From: Myrica gale
Lineage: Eukaryota > Streptophyta > Magnoliopsida > Fagales > Myricaceae
Length of the DNA stretch: 64,000 nt
Assembly: GCA_963930655.1 (NCBI GenBank)
Contig: OZ005612.1
Span: 7,569,001 to 7,633,000, forward strand
Reading direction: 5' to 3'
Both the position numbers and the translations under genes were made by a program. The notes under the pieces were generated by a model, which was not told the DNA's origin, did no database searches, and was given only the letters and a program-made list of their open reading frames with translations. Positions 33,485 to 45,695 of the stretch are shown here, piece after piece (position 1 is the stretch's first letter; each line of letters begins with the position of its first letter).

Positions 33485-34739
33485 TTTAAAAATCTTTACA
33501 AGGCTCGCACTGGAGGAAAGCTGACCGTAAATATCCCTGATGGACGTACGGGCGGTGTTGACAAAGCGTCCTCAATGCTCTCGAGCTATATTAGTGAGCT
33601 CTTTAGACAACATGTCCCATTTGAAAAGAGTAAGTGGAAGGAGGTCCCCGACAGGGTTAAATCGTATGTGATGAACTGAGTGTTGGTAAGTATAATTTAT
33701 TAAATTTTAATTGTTGAAATTTTTTTACGTTTCTTATTGTTATATATGTTAAGGATGACTTCCAACTAGATTACGACCGAGCTGAGGATCGCATCACTGT
33801 GACGTCAACGATAAACATAGCGTATAGGACACACAAAAATAGAATGTTCCAGCATTACTTGGTGTTCAATTCCAAAGAAGAGGCATTAGAGCATCTGTAT
33901 CCCGATATGAACAAGGAAAAATGGACTCGTGTTTGTACTTTATTCGCGAGCGATGAATTTCAGGTAAAATTTTTTTTTACCTATCTGAACATTTATTTTA
34001 GCCATATGTTTAATTGTGTTACCAATTGTAAATGTACAATGCAGATAAAGAGTGCAATCAACAAGGAGAATATAGCTAAGCTGTAGATTGTACACACATC
34101 AGGAGCGAGGTCCTTCCAACGCGCTAGAGCGTTGTTAGTAAGTAATAAATTTACATTTACATTTTTATTATTTAATATTTAAATAAATGACAGGTATTTT
34201 TATATACATGATCTATATTTCTTTTGGTGTACAGAAAAATCCAGAATCTGATGGAATTAGTCTTTTGTTGCTTTATAAAAAGACGCATACTACTAAAGAT
34301 TGCATGTGGACTTCAGAAGATGCACGAGAAAATTTTGTAAGTTGTAAAGTTAGTTTTAATGATGCCTTCATATGTGTTTATGTTTCATATGTAATATTTT
34401 AATCTACTTTTCTATTTTTTTAGGAAAAAACAATTGCAGCATGAGTCAAAGGGAAAGTCATACACCGAAGTGGAGATCTTCACTGAGGTGTTAGGGACGA
34501 AAACGGGTTACGTGCGTGGTTTAGGCCGTTCAGTACGGTCTGTTGGATCATCTTCATCAGCATCGTCTGTTGATTTGTCCCGGAGATTGGAGGAGGCCAG
34601 ATTACTGATTGAGGAGATGAGGGCTAGACATTTGGAATATAAAGCACTTCTGGTTAAGCGGTCAGATATGGAGCAGACGATGCGAGAGTATTTGCAGATG
34701 ATGGAGGAGCAGCAACGAAAAAAAGACGAAGAGCACTAG
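33485..34739 (+). pseudogene. CACTA second-gene transposase (Transposase_24 type), decayed
   Basis: Exon pieces on the plus strand read ARTGGKLTVNIPDGRTGG, KWKEVPDRVKSYVMN, then (33799-33963) MFQHYLVFNSKEEALEHLYP and KEKWTRVCTLFASDEFQ. Further on come NPESDGISLLLLYKKTHTTK and a C-terminal coiled coil (34560-34736, RLEEARLLIEEMRARHLEYK). This is the plant transposase (Ptta/En/Spm, Transposase_24) pattern, in which the protein binds subterminal repeats. In-frame stops inside the pieces (for example after SYVMN and after IAKL) show that it is dead. The 5' part is missing upstream of 33485. Confidence 0.75.
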
Positions 34740-35458
34740 AAGATGATGCAAGAGCAGCAAAAGAACCTAGTGGAACAACAAGAACATAGGATGCAACTAT
34801 AGGCGGAGCAGATGCGTGAGCAGCTGATGGAGCAAATGAGACAAATGCACGCATAACTATCCGTCCGAACACTTCGCTTTAAATTCTATAGTCCGAACGG
34901 TGTCTATCGCGTCCACACGTTCTTAAAATAAGAAACCGTGCACACGATACACCAAAACGTTCGAACGTGTACAACGTACAACGAGTCTGAACTGAATACG
35001 TAAAGGTTCGAACGACGTTTTCAGATGACAAAATAAATTTCTTCATAATGAAACTACGGTGCGGACGTCTTCACAAATACGTCCGGACATATTCACATCA
35101 GCGTTCGGACGTTAATATACAACTGTGCAGACGTTTATTGCGTGACAAAATGTATTTTCGTCCCATTGGATTAATTGTTCACATGAGCTGTGGGAATGTT
35201 CAGAGAGAACGTTCGCACAACTCATGTGAACGGATGGACTGTACTGGGCATGACGATTTTGAATTTCTTCAGTATGACATCAAACCATTAGGACGTGTTT
35301 TTAAACCGTCCGAACGGGGTTTGAGTGACAGAACACTAAAATCATCACCTAAAACATTCGCTGTCGGGCTTTAGGTGACAAACCGGGTGACAACCCGGTT
35401 TTGTCACCCAAAATCTTAGGTGACGAAATTTGTACTTTAAGTGTTTTTTGTTGTAGTG
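33485..35458 (+). mobile_element. CACTA 3' half with right terminus
   Basis: After the Transposase_24 gene come about 550 bases of subterminal repeats built on CGTTCGGACG/GTTCGAACG words (34870-35350). The sequence then ends TTTTTTGTTGTAGTG at 35458, the complement of CACTACAACAAAAAA. It may close the element that starts at 30805, in which case the captured genes lie inside one CACTA. It may instead be a separate truncated family: the terminal bases differ (CACTACAAAAAAACC against CACTACAACAAAAAA) and the flanking triplets CAA and AAT do not match. Confidence 0.7.
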
Positions 35459-37151
35459 AATCCACATGACCTGGCTCTGGTTCAAGTTTTCCATTTTCTC
35501 CATCGTTTTAGTAAACTTTTTTGGTTTTTAATTTGCTTTGACTTATGAGTTCTTAGTGATAATTGATTGGGTGAAAGAAATGATTTGATAATTATTATTT
35601 CCCTGTTGAGTTAAATCTAAAAAGGCTATGAGAAGGACTACAATGTCTCTTGTCTAAGGAGTGCAATGGCCTCATCTGTTGGGATGACCCCTAGAATCTT
35701 AGAGACAAGGCTTTTTCAAGAGCCAAATACTGTTGTCCATTTTTCATCCCTCACAAAGTTGTCTAGGTGCTTCGAACGAACATGTTATTTTCATGCTTCA
35801 ATTGACATACATCAAAGAATTCTTTATTGAGAGAGTCCCATGTGGGAAAGTTAAAAGGTTTGGAAAATTAACAATCCACGAGTATTTACTTTAGTGCAAA
35901 ACTGAGTCCATCGTACCATGTGGTGACTATCCACAACAGACTCTAGAGCGCTAATGGCTTTACGGAAGTAGTGGAGCAAGGATACGAGTCATACATTTTT
36001 TTTTTTATCTTTTGATCGGACAATCAGATCTTATCTTTTTAAGTTTTAATGTTGATCCAACGATTGGATTGACTAATTTTCTAGACCAGGATAATTGTTT
36101 AGTCAAACCGTCATTTAGTGAGGATTAAACATGTGATCATTATTTTAAGCAGTAAATTAATTGCTAATAAATAGCTCACATGTGATTTTTTTTGAACTAT
36201 TCTCTCCAGTATTTTCCAGAATGCTTTTTCAGAATAGAAAAATATCAAGTAGGTGGTTTTGCAAGTCAAGTTTAGTGGGAATGTTTAGTTATTGCATTTA
36301 GTTTTTGGTCTTTTCACTAATTCGTTTTAGGCTAATCCAGTAACCTAAGATACTTTCCTTTTAAAGTTCTTTTCATATCTTGAAATTGTAGTTCTTGACG
36401 CCCTTTTGTCATGGTAGAATGACATAATTGCATTCATGTGAAGTAGGTGGTTTTGCATGTCAAGTTTGTTCTTCAAGGAAACTGAGGGTTGATAGGTGAT
36501 TTGGAGCATTTATAGGTATAAGTTTCTAGATCATTATGTTATATTTTTCGTTCTGTCATTATGATATTTTGTGTGCTTTTTTTAAGCTTAGAAACTGATT
36601 CGAATACATTTTCATATTTGCTTCTTGTTCCTAATTGAGGGTTGATAGGTGACTTGCTGATAAATAATTGCTCCTTCACAGGTCAGTGGTATTTTGATTC
36701 TCGAATATCAATTACTATTAATATTTTTTGTTGGTTTCTGTTGGAGATTGGAGTTTGTGGTTTTTGTTGGAAGGCGGAGGGCAGGGCTAACTATTACTTG
36801 TTGTAGGTTCTGTGGAGTTTATCGGAGATTGAATGGGTAACTGTTATCAGTTGTTGGTTTTGTGGTTTTTGTTGGAGACTGGAGGGCAATGTTTGTGTTG
36901 TTTAATGTTTGTTTGTTGATATATGGTTATCTTTATTTTTATTTAACTTTTGAGATCACTTCCTGCTGGATACCTCTATTTTTTATTTTTGTATGTAATG
37001 TTTGTTTTTTTGATTTATGCTAGATTATAACAAAATCTTGATAACTTAGATTATAACAAAATTTTGATAACATGTGATGAACTTTAAAATGATACCTAGC
37101 TTTTTTGTTGCATTTCATATAGTTTTTATTAGCGCTTATGAAAAGAGTTGA
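35459..37151. other. AT-rich stretch before the TNP2 gene, nothing recognised
   Basis: No open frame of note and no element ends were found. It contains short T-rich and GTT-rich runs (36700-36990, TTTGTTGG repeated loosely). It may be the 5' leader of the transposase gene that starts at 37152. Confidence 0.5.
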
Positions 37152-37929
37152 ATGAACAAGAAACGCGGGACAAGAGAATATGTATTGGGAGTCAATGAGT
37201 TCCTAAGTTTTGCATCTAAAAGTATGAGTAGTGATGGGAGAATTTGTTGCCCTTGTGTAAAGTGCGTCAATTATAAGAGGTATAACTTACGTACAGTACA
37301 TGACCATTTGGTCCAATATGGGATGTTTGCGGGTTACAACTATTGGTTTGCGCATGGTGAATCGCAAGATAGGGCAGCATCTATTAGTCCTTCAATTTTT
37401 GTGGAAGATAGTCAAATGTGTCAAACATCAACTGGGATGCATGAACTATTAAATGAGGTATTTCCATGTGAACAGGAAAGAGAAGCTCATGATGTATGAG
37501 AAGAAAGAGAATATCCTAATGATACGACTTCAAAATTTTATGAAATGCTTAAATATGCAGACGATCATTTGTATGAAGGGAGCACAAAATTTAGTAAGTT
37601 AACTGTTGTTGTACAATTATATCATTTGAAGTGTATGAGAGGGTGAAGTAATACCTCTCTTACGTGGTTACTCCAAACACTGGGTGATATGCTTCATGCG
37701 GGTGCTAAAATGCCAAAGGACACTTATGAAGTTAAAAAATATAAGAAAGAGTTAGGCCTTGGATATGAAAAGATCATTGTTTGTCCAAAGTGTGGAGTAT
37801 CAAAATGGAAGGACAATTGGGAGGGAAATAATTTGTCACAGAATGAAGGTGGATCATCCAAGAGATCCAGGAGAAAAACGGCTAAGGTTTTGAGGTAGTT
37901 TCCTTTAAAGCAGCGATTACAAAGGCTAT

Positions 37930-40900
37930 TCATGTCCTCAAAAACTTCTATTCATATGAAATCGCATCGTGATGGCTGAATAAATTTTGGGTTGTTAAGT
38001 CATTCGGCCGATGGTGCGAGACCCCGTATTGCATTTTTCTATTTATGCTATGTATTTGTTCTTGAATCTAATTTTAAGGGGCTGGTTTTTGGCCAATGTA
38101 AGATATTAAAATGATTATGGTATTTTGAATTATAAATTTTCCCTTAAGTACTTTCATTATGATTGTGAAGTTATGATTAGTTCAAGTCCAATATTTTCAT
38201 TATGACGGAGTTATTTCAAGGTAATTTTCCTTATGAATTAATTGTCAATTGGCCTATTGTAAGGGATTTTATTATGTTACCATGACTTAATAAATTAAAT
38301 TTCAAGAATATTTAGAGTGTATTTTATTTCTTATAGTTGCTGAATTTCTCTAAGTAAATTCATTACATATTAAATTATGGTTGTGAAATTCTATGTTAGT
38401 GCATGTAGATTATCTCATGTCCTTATTATGTAACCTTAATGTCCATTAGGTAAACTAAGTGACATTAGGTGTGCTAAATTGAAGAATCACGTGAAAGGCT
38501 TTGAAAGCAAAGAAAGAAGACAAAAAAATGAAATAAAGGAGAAGAGACAAACATTTATTGCACCGGCCATGTCACCCAATGGCCTTAGGCGATACAAACT
38601 AAGCTTTTCTTTTCCCCATTTGGTCGAACATTTGACTAGATTCATCCTCTTTTTACACTTTCACGTCTCTCACACCACTCAACACATTCATTTCATTCTT
38701 TCACCTCATTTCATTCAGCACTCAGCACCCTCACTTGGCCGAAACTCCCCTTTCATTTCACTTCCCCCCCTCACGCCATTTTCATCATCTGCACCCACTT
38801 CACCTTCAGCCTTACCTCAACACCCATTTTTAGTCGCACTCAGTCCACTTTGGTCACACAAGAGAAGGGAGAGTGAGAGAAGCCGAGAGAGAGAGAGATT
38901 TGGGTGGTTGGCCGAGTAAGGTAGAAGGAGAAAAGCAAGGTAAAGGAAATCTGACCCCTTTTGACATTATATCTCCTTGAGCTTTTCTTTCTTAGATTTT
39001 GACCATGTGTATCCTAAGGCTAGGTGTTCTTTTGCCATCACTAGTGTTCAACTATAACTCCTAAGGTAAGGAAGGGGTCGGTTTCTTATGAAGAGTTTTC
39101 TGGGTTGGCCGAATATTATTATGGATGATTCTTTTGAGAATTTCTTGTAAAACATGTCTTGGTTGTGAGCTTGGATGCTGGAGGATGGGATTAGAAGCCT
39201 TGGGTTGTATAAGGATTAGTAATGTTGATGCATGCACATAGATTTGGTTGTGGCCGATTGGATTGCGTTGCATGTTCTCAGGTTTTAACTCTTCGAAATG
39301 TAATGTTGGATATATTAACATGCATGTGGATAGGTTGTTGTTGGCCAAATTTTGTGGCCCTATTGAATGAATTAGTGCTTCTGATTTGAGGTAGAATATT
39401 GATGTTCAATGTAATGTTTGGTTAAAGCCATAGATATATAATGTTGCATGTAGGATTGGTGGTCATTGTGGCCGAATATGTTGCTGCATGTCCTTGAAAT
39501 TAACTTAGGAAGATGGTTTATGTTGCTGATGAAAAATGTGAAATTTTAGATGATGTAGGGCTTTGATCAGTGGCTTTACTTAGGGAGCAAATGTGTTTAG
39601 AAATGATCTAACATGCATGTAAGTGAAGGGTATGAAATTGGTAAAACTTAGCAATGCATGTTGGCCGATTGTCTTGATAGTAAGTTGCTGATTGAAGGTA
39701 TGACATGTCTCTTGATGTTGCTTGCTGATTAAGTGCATTATAAGTTGGTTTTATAGTGGATAGAACAACAAGCATATCACTTAAATGAATCAAGGTATTA
39801 ATTAAAGCACATGGATTGGGCACACTCGGGTCAAGTAGATTGATTATATGTAATGTTATTCCTAATAACTTGGTGAGAAATGTGTACAAGACATAAATAA
39901 TTGGAATATGTATGAAGATTGAGGTTTAGGTCAGTAAGCTATAAGATAAATTGAAGTTGAAGGGAACCACAAGTTGGTCATTAGTCCATGAAAGGTACAA
40001 TGAAAAGTATGGCAATTCATTTTGGTCATGTTGAGTAATCAAGTTAGGTTATTTGTTGGCGGTATCGATATTGGATACCGAGGTTTAGGAGATCAAGTTG
40101 TAATTTGAAGATGTTTGATGTATATATTTATTGTTTTTCAAATGGTTTTATGAAGGCTTAAGTTTAAAGAAACCCTATGCAAGTGAAGTCATATTTTCAA
40201 AAAGTACGTACTTTTGGAAAACCGAAAACGTTTATAAGTATTTCATTTTGTATGTGCATTTGATTAGTTTCCTAAGCGTCTAAGTGATATATTTGACTCG
40301 CTTGTAGGTGAAACTTCATACCGAAACTCAAGAATATCGAGGTAAGTGAAAGTAAGTGAAAACTCACTTTTATGAAAACTAGAATGGTACACAGCATGGT
40401 TTTTCATGAACAAGCATGACATCACAAGCAAGCATGACATGACATGAGCATTTGCATTTGTATGATTTCTAAAAGAAGTTTTTATGCAAATGAAAGTATG
40501 GAAGTTTTATGACAAGTTAAGTTAAGGGGCTCTGTTTGGTACCGTACCATCAAGAAGGGTACCCATATCGAAGGACGAATGCGAGAAGGATGGGTGATCT
40601 TAGAGGTAAGTGCAACCACACTGAAGGATGAAGACGAGAAGGTGTGGACCTCCAAGGGTCGTGTCTAGCCATCAGGCTTGAGGCCACTTCAAGGGCTAGC
40701 TCGACCATATGTTATGTCTCTAGGGGAAATAGGGGACGGTTCCAACGAGAACGCACAACCCTGACTTCAAAGGTTAAATGGAGCGTATGTAGCCCACAAG
40801 ATAAGAAATGATTTCTTTTCAAGGAACATGTGTTATTTTAAGTACAAGAACATGTTTTCAAGAGCAAGAGCATATGCATATGCAAACATGAAATATGCAT

Positions 40901-42157
40901 GCACATCCAATTTTACCATCACTCATGATTTTCAGGTTCAAGACACAAGCTCATGTTTACAAGTTACATTTTCTCTTACTGAGTCTTTTGACTCACAGTT
41001 TTCAAAATGTATCATTCCATATGTTTCAGGTGAAGGCAGTTAGGAGGATTATCTGTCTTGAGATAGAAGAATTCTATGTATTTTGGTGTTGGTGACTATT
41101 GACCGATGTGGTTTGTCACTTTGGAAATGTATAGTTTTGTGTTATGTAATTAAGATGCTACACTTCTTTATAGGTCTTCTATTATGTTCTTAAGTTATGA
41201 AGAATTCTTTGGTCTGTCTCTCTCTCAATTTTATTCCGCTGTTAAGTATGGTTAAGTTCGCCGGAGCTTTCTCTCGAGATTGCTCGCGGCTGTCATTGGC
41301 CCTACGGGATAGCGTTTGAGGCGTGACAGATGGTCTAGCTTGGAAGGCATTTGATTCTCAGTATGCTGATTTTGCTTCCAATCCTCGTAATGTCACGCTT
41401 GGGTTAGCGGCGGATGAGTTCAATCCTCTTGGGAACATGAGTACTAGTCATAGTACATGGCCAGTGATATTGGTACTAGATGACTTGCCTCTTTGGATGT
41501 GCATGAAATGTTCATATTTAATGTTGTCATTGCTTATTCCTGGACCCAAATCTCCTTCCAAACTGCTATTCATATGAAATGGCATCGTGATGACGTATAA
41601 TTGATGGGTTGTTAAGGCATCCGGCCGATGGTCTAGCTTGGAAGGCATTTGATTCTCAGTATGTTGATTTTGCTTCTGATCCTCGTAATGTCAGGCTTGG
41701 GTTAGCGGCGGATTGGTTCAATACTCTTGGGAACATGAGTACTAGTCATAGTACATGGCCAGTGATATTGGTACTAGATAACTTGTCTCTTTGGATGTGC
41801 ATGAAATGTTCATATTTAATGTTGTCATTGCCAATTCCTGGACCCAAATCTCCTTCCAAACTGTTGTTCATATGAAATGGCATCGTGATGACGTATAATT
41901 GATGGGTTGTTAAGGCATCCGGCCGATGGTCTAGCTTGGAAGGCATTTGATTCTCAGTATGTTGATTTTGCTTCTGATCCTCGTAATGTCAGGTTTGGGT
42001 TAGCGTCGGATTGGTTCAATACTTTTAGGAACATGAGTACTAGTTATAGTACATGGCCAGTGATATTGGTACCATATAACTTGCCTCCTTGGATGTGCAT
42101 GAAATGTTCATCATTAATGTTGTCATTGCTTATTCCTGGACCCAAATCTCCTTCGTT
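37930..42157 (+). repeat. Tandem triplication (~298 bp unit) inside the Tnp2 core
   Basis: Three successive copies of one stretch run from CTATTCATATGAAATSGCATCG through AGCTTGGAAGGCATTTGATT to TGGACCCAAATCTCCTTC. Unit 1 is 37930-38014 plus 41334-41561 (split by the solo LTR), unit 2 about 41562-41859, unit 3 about 41860-42157. Each encodes HMKWHRDD ... DGLAWKAFDSQY ... GPKSPS. Only unit 3 runs on into the normal downstream sequence (IDVYLEPLI). Units 2 and 3 are nearly identical, so the duplication is young relative to the gene's decay. Confidence 0.85.
38015..41328. mobile_element. Solo LTR, 3.3 kb, in the CACTA transposase gene
   Basis: A block with TG...CA ends (TGCGAGACCCC ... GGCGTGACA) is flanked by a perfect 5-bp duplication GATGG (38010-38014 and 41329-41333). 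Removing it joins GGCCGATGG to TCTAGCTTGG, exactly the uninterrupted sequence seen in the neighbouring tandem copies. There is no second copy of the block and no pol gene, so it is a solo LTR left after LTR-LTR recombination, or less likely a very large non-coding (LARD-like) element. The family is not identified, though the size is in the range of large Gypsy-type LTRs. Small open frames such as 38479-38919 have no recognisable product. Confidence 0.85.
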
Positions 42158-45100
42158 TAAGATAGATGTATATTTAGAGCCCTTGATATTGGAGTTAAAA
42201 GAGTTGTGGGATGTTGGGTTAGATGCTTATGACATTGCTTCGAAAGATATGTTTAAGATGCGTGCGACATTGATGTGGGCAATTAACGATTTTGCATATG
42301 GTGAGCTCTCTGGATGGAGTACAAAAGGATGTCTTGCATGTACATGTTGTATGTTTCAGACTTGTTCATGGTGGATGAATAATGGAAGGAAATTTTGCTA
42401 CATGGGGCATAGACGATTCTTACCATTAAATCATAGGTAGAGAAGAGATCAAAAATAATTTGACGGTACTTATGAAATAGCTCCACGGCCCACTTTGCTG
42501 ACTGGTGATGACATTTTGATGGAACTAGTGGGCATTGAACATTTTGAGTCAAATGTATGGAAGAAACAGAGTATTTTCTTTACATTGCCTTATTGAAAGG
42601 ATAATATGTTGCGTCATAATCTAAATGTGATGCATATAGAGAAGAACGTAGTTGGCAACATTATTGGCACATTGTTTAATGTGGACGGGAAGACAAAAGA
42701 TAACTATAAGACACGTCTTGACTTACAAAGCATGGGAATAAGACATGTTCTTCATCCAAAGACCACTCCCGCAGGACATGTGTATTTGCCTACAACTTGC
42801 TTCTCAATGACTCACGATGAGAAAGAAGGCTTTCTAAAAGTGATAAAGATTGTGAAAGTGTCGGATGGTTTCGCTTCGAACCTATCTCGTTGTTCGAAAA
42901 CATTATGATTCGAGGACCTAGATCGACTTGAGGCTCAAATTCCAATAACATTGTGTCAACTTGAAAGGATATTTTCGCCTTCTTTTTTTACTAGTTACAG
43001 AATGTAAGATGGGTGGACCGGTCCAACTTTGGTGAATGTATCGTATAGAAAGGTAATATTAGTTATAAAAATATGTTACGTAGGTTTCTTTGCATGTGTG
43101 TTATTGTTTGAAATGTAATATTGTTGGTGTAGGTGCATGCATCGTTTCAAATCTTATGTTCACAATACAGCTGCACTTGAAGGCTCTAGTGCAAAAGGAT
43201 ACATCGCAGATGAATGCCTAAGTAGACGACACTATGGGAGGAATCTCGTACATACGTCTTGATACAAAGGCGTGCATGGAAGTCCATCGATATGTCCTTT
43301 TTAATTGTGATGAGTTAGTCCAAATTCGCACGTAAGTGATGTTAGACATATAACTCTTCCATTGAGAATGTTTATATCCAATAGAATTAAGTTTTAGTTC
43401 TATTTTCCATGCAGAATGCATAAGGATCGATTGAAGGCAAGCAACCGTAGGAGTCGGTCCACAGATTATGTCATCGATAAGATGCATATGGATGAATTTT
43501 GTGATTGGTTTCGAGACTATGTATGTCTTATGTTTAAAATTTTTTGCATTGCTTGGTTACTTTAAAACTTATAAATAGTGTTAATCCTGCGTTGTTGTCC
43601 GAGGAAAACAAATTCAAAATATGGACGATGCAAGGAAGCGTGAACTTCCAAAGAGGGTTTTATGGCTTGCTAAAGGTCCAAACCCCGAAGCTAGATCATT
43701 CAGTCGATACGTATGTAATGGTATGCAGTTTTGTACATAAGAGAATAAAATGGGCAGAACAACTCAAAATAGTGGAGTTTGTGTGACTGTTGAAGGGGGC
43801 ACCATACAATCATTGAGTTAAACTAATTCGATTCGAAACGTTTTGTATGATTCAAATGTGATTGGATTGACACAGCTATTGGTAGAGGATATAAAGTTGA
43901 TGAGTTTGGATTCAAACTTGTTAATTGATGATCCATTCATCTTGGCATCACAAGCATCTCAAGTATAGTATGTATCTGATGAAAGACATCCAAATTGGGA
44001 AGCAGTTGTCAAGACTAAACCAAGAGATGTGTTTGATGCTGGTACTGGTGAGATGTTTGATGACGAGGTGGATGACTATTGTGAGAATGAACCTTACAAT
44101 TTCAACATTAAACAAGTCCCTGAGAATGTACAAGATGATTTGACGTGGTTTAGAAATGATGTGGAAGGAACAACACTAGATATACCTCAGGACGTACCTA
44201 TGGTATGTGAATTTCACGATTTGTTTAACAAGTCAATTATCTGTTTAGAAAGTCAATTATCTCTCTGTTTAATACATTTCTTTTGGACATGCATTACAAT
44301 CACTATCATTTCTTTTAGAATTATGCTATATTGGTGATTGTTTTGTTTAAGCATATGTTTTGTTTTGAGGTTGAATTTTACATTGAAATCACTGTTTTGG
44401 CGTAGAGTCCCTACGGCAATAAAGGAGGATTTTTGGACACTTATGACAATATACATTATTTTATATAAGCACTTGAAATGCACTTATATAAGTTTAATAA
44501 TGTACGCACCTAACTCTTGTGGTATATTTTGCAGAAGCGATTTACAATCCGAGGGTCCATTGGGGGATGTAGTGAAACATTGTTTCCTCAAAGATCTGGG
44601 TGAAAAATGTAGGAACTACAAATGTAGTTTGAAGACTAAATATTTCAATAAGGCCTTTACGCCTCAATATGTGAAAAGTAAAGCTCCAACAGATGTTGAT
44701 TTTGAGCAATTTTGCAAGTTAGTCGATTTTTGGTATTCTGAAGCAGGACGGGTATGACATTATTTCAAAGAACTATTATGGATTTCATGAATATAGTTTC
44801 ATTATTAATTTATAATGTCATAGTATTAATGTAGCGTCGAAGTGAAGCCAGGAAACAAAGTCGATCACTGCAGACGTCGGTGCACACTGCAGGATCTCGA
44901 AGCTTTGGACGTCATGCTCATGAGATGGTACATAGTACTCAATTAGTTTGTTTACTGGTATAGTTGTTTTTATTATGATTCTTATAAGTAGTTGTTATTA
45001 TTAGGATTCGTATAAGTAATTTACAATTTCATCATTCCATATGGTGTCTGTGATGCAGGAAAAAGAGAAACAAGTTATAATTGATCGAGCAGAGCTATAT

Positions 45101-45695
45101 AAAGCGGTCCATTCACGTTCTGACGGGTCTCCAATGAATCTGGATGTAGCAGAGAAAATAGTATGTCACTAGTACATTCAATTTTGATTTGAATATGCAA
45201 ATGACTAATCATAATTTAACTGTATGTTATATTCTTTCAGAGTCGAATGGAGGAGATTCAAGTGAATGATCCAACAATTTCACAAGCCTTGAGCCAATCC
45301 AGACTATGGATTTCATGGACGCATTCGCGGCGTTGGACTTGGACCAACCCTTTCATCTCATCCTACCAACACCAGCAGAATATCCACTTAGCCTACATTC
45401 TCTAATAAATTGGAAATAGTGGACAATTGGGATAACATGAAGACTATGGAGTCTACAATTTCATCGCTTCAATCTACAATCCAAATGATGGCTAAAACAT
45501 GGGTAGAAATTTTAGTTACTTACCCTCACATAATCACTATTAATTATATTTATGTATTTTCCTAGATAATTGTTTGTTTAACTTTTGTAGGACCAACGTG
45601 AAAACCAAAATGTTGCCAATCCCAATCCCGACCAGGGACCACCATCAATTCACAGATCATCTCATGGAAGCCGAAAAACTTTTAATGGTAAGATA

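Larger units (their letters stand above)
37152..45690 (+). pseudogene. CACTA (En/Spm) TNP2-type transposase gene, split and decayed
   Basis: In order along the plus strand: a transposase-associated N-terminal domain (37152-37499; RICCPCVKCVNYKRYNLRTV, HDHLVQYGMFAGYNYWFAHG); a linker with CPKCGVSKWKDN and FPLKQRLQRLFMSSKT; the Tnp2 core (41330-42440; DPRNVRLGLAADWFNT, CMKCSSLMLSLLIPGPKSPS, IDVYLEPLILELKELWDVGL); RHNLNVMHIEKNVVGNIIGT (42606); a DUF4218-like piece (CQLERIFSPSFFT, ~42955); DUF4216-like pieces ending VVKTKPRDVFDAGT (~44030); and a Transposase_24-like tail (44530-45300). Many frame breaks, a tandem triplication and a solo LTR inside the Tnp2 core make it inactive. Confidence 0.88.

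Noticed and set aside
38479-38919. 146-residue open frame in the solo LTR
   Set aside because: Low-complexity His/Ser/Phe-rich translation of a CT-rich stretch inside a long LTR; no family signal.
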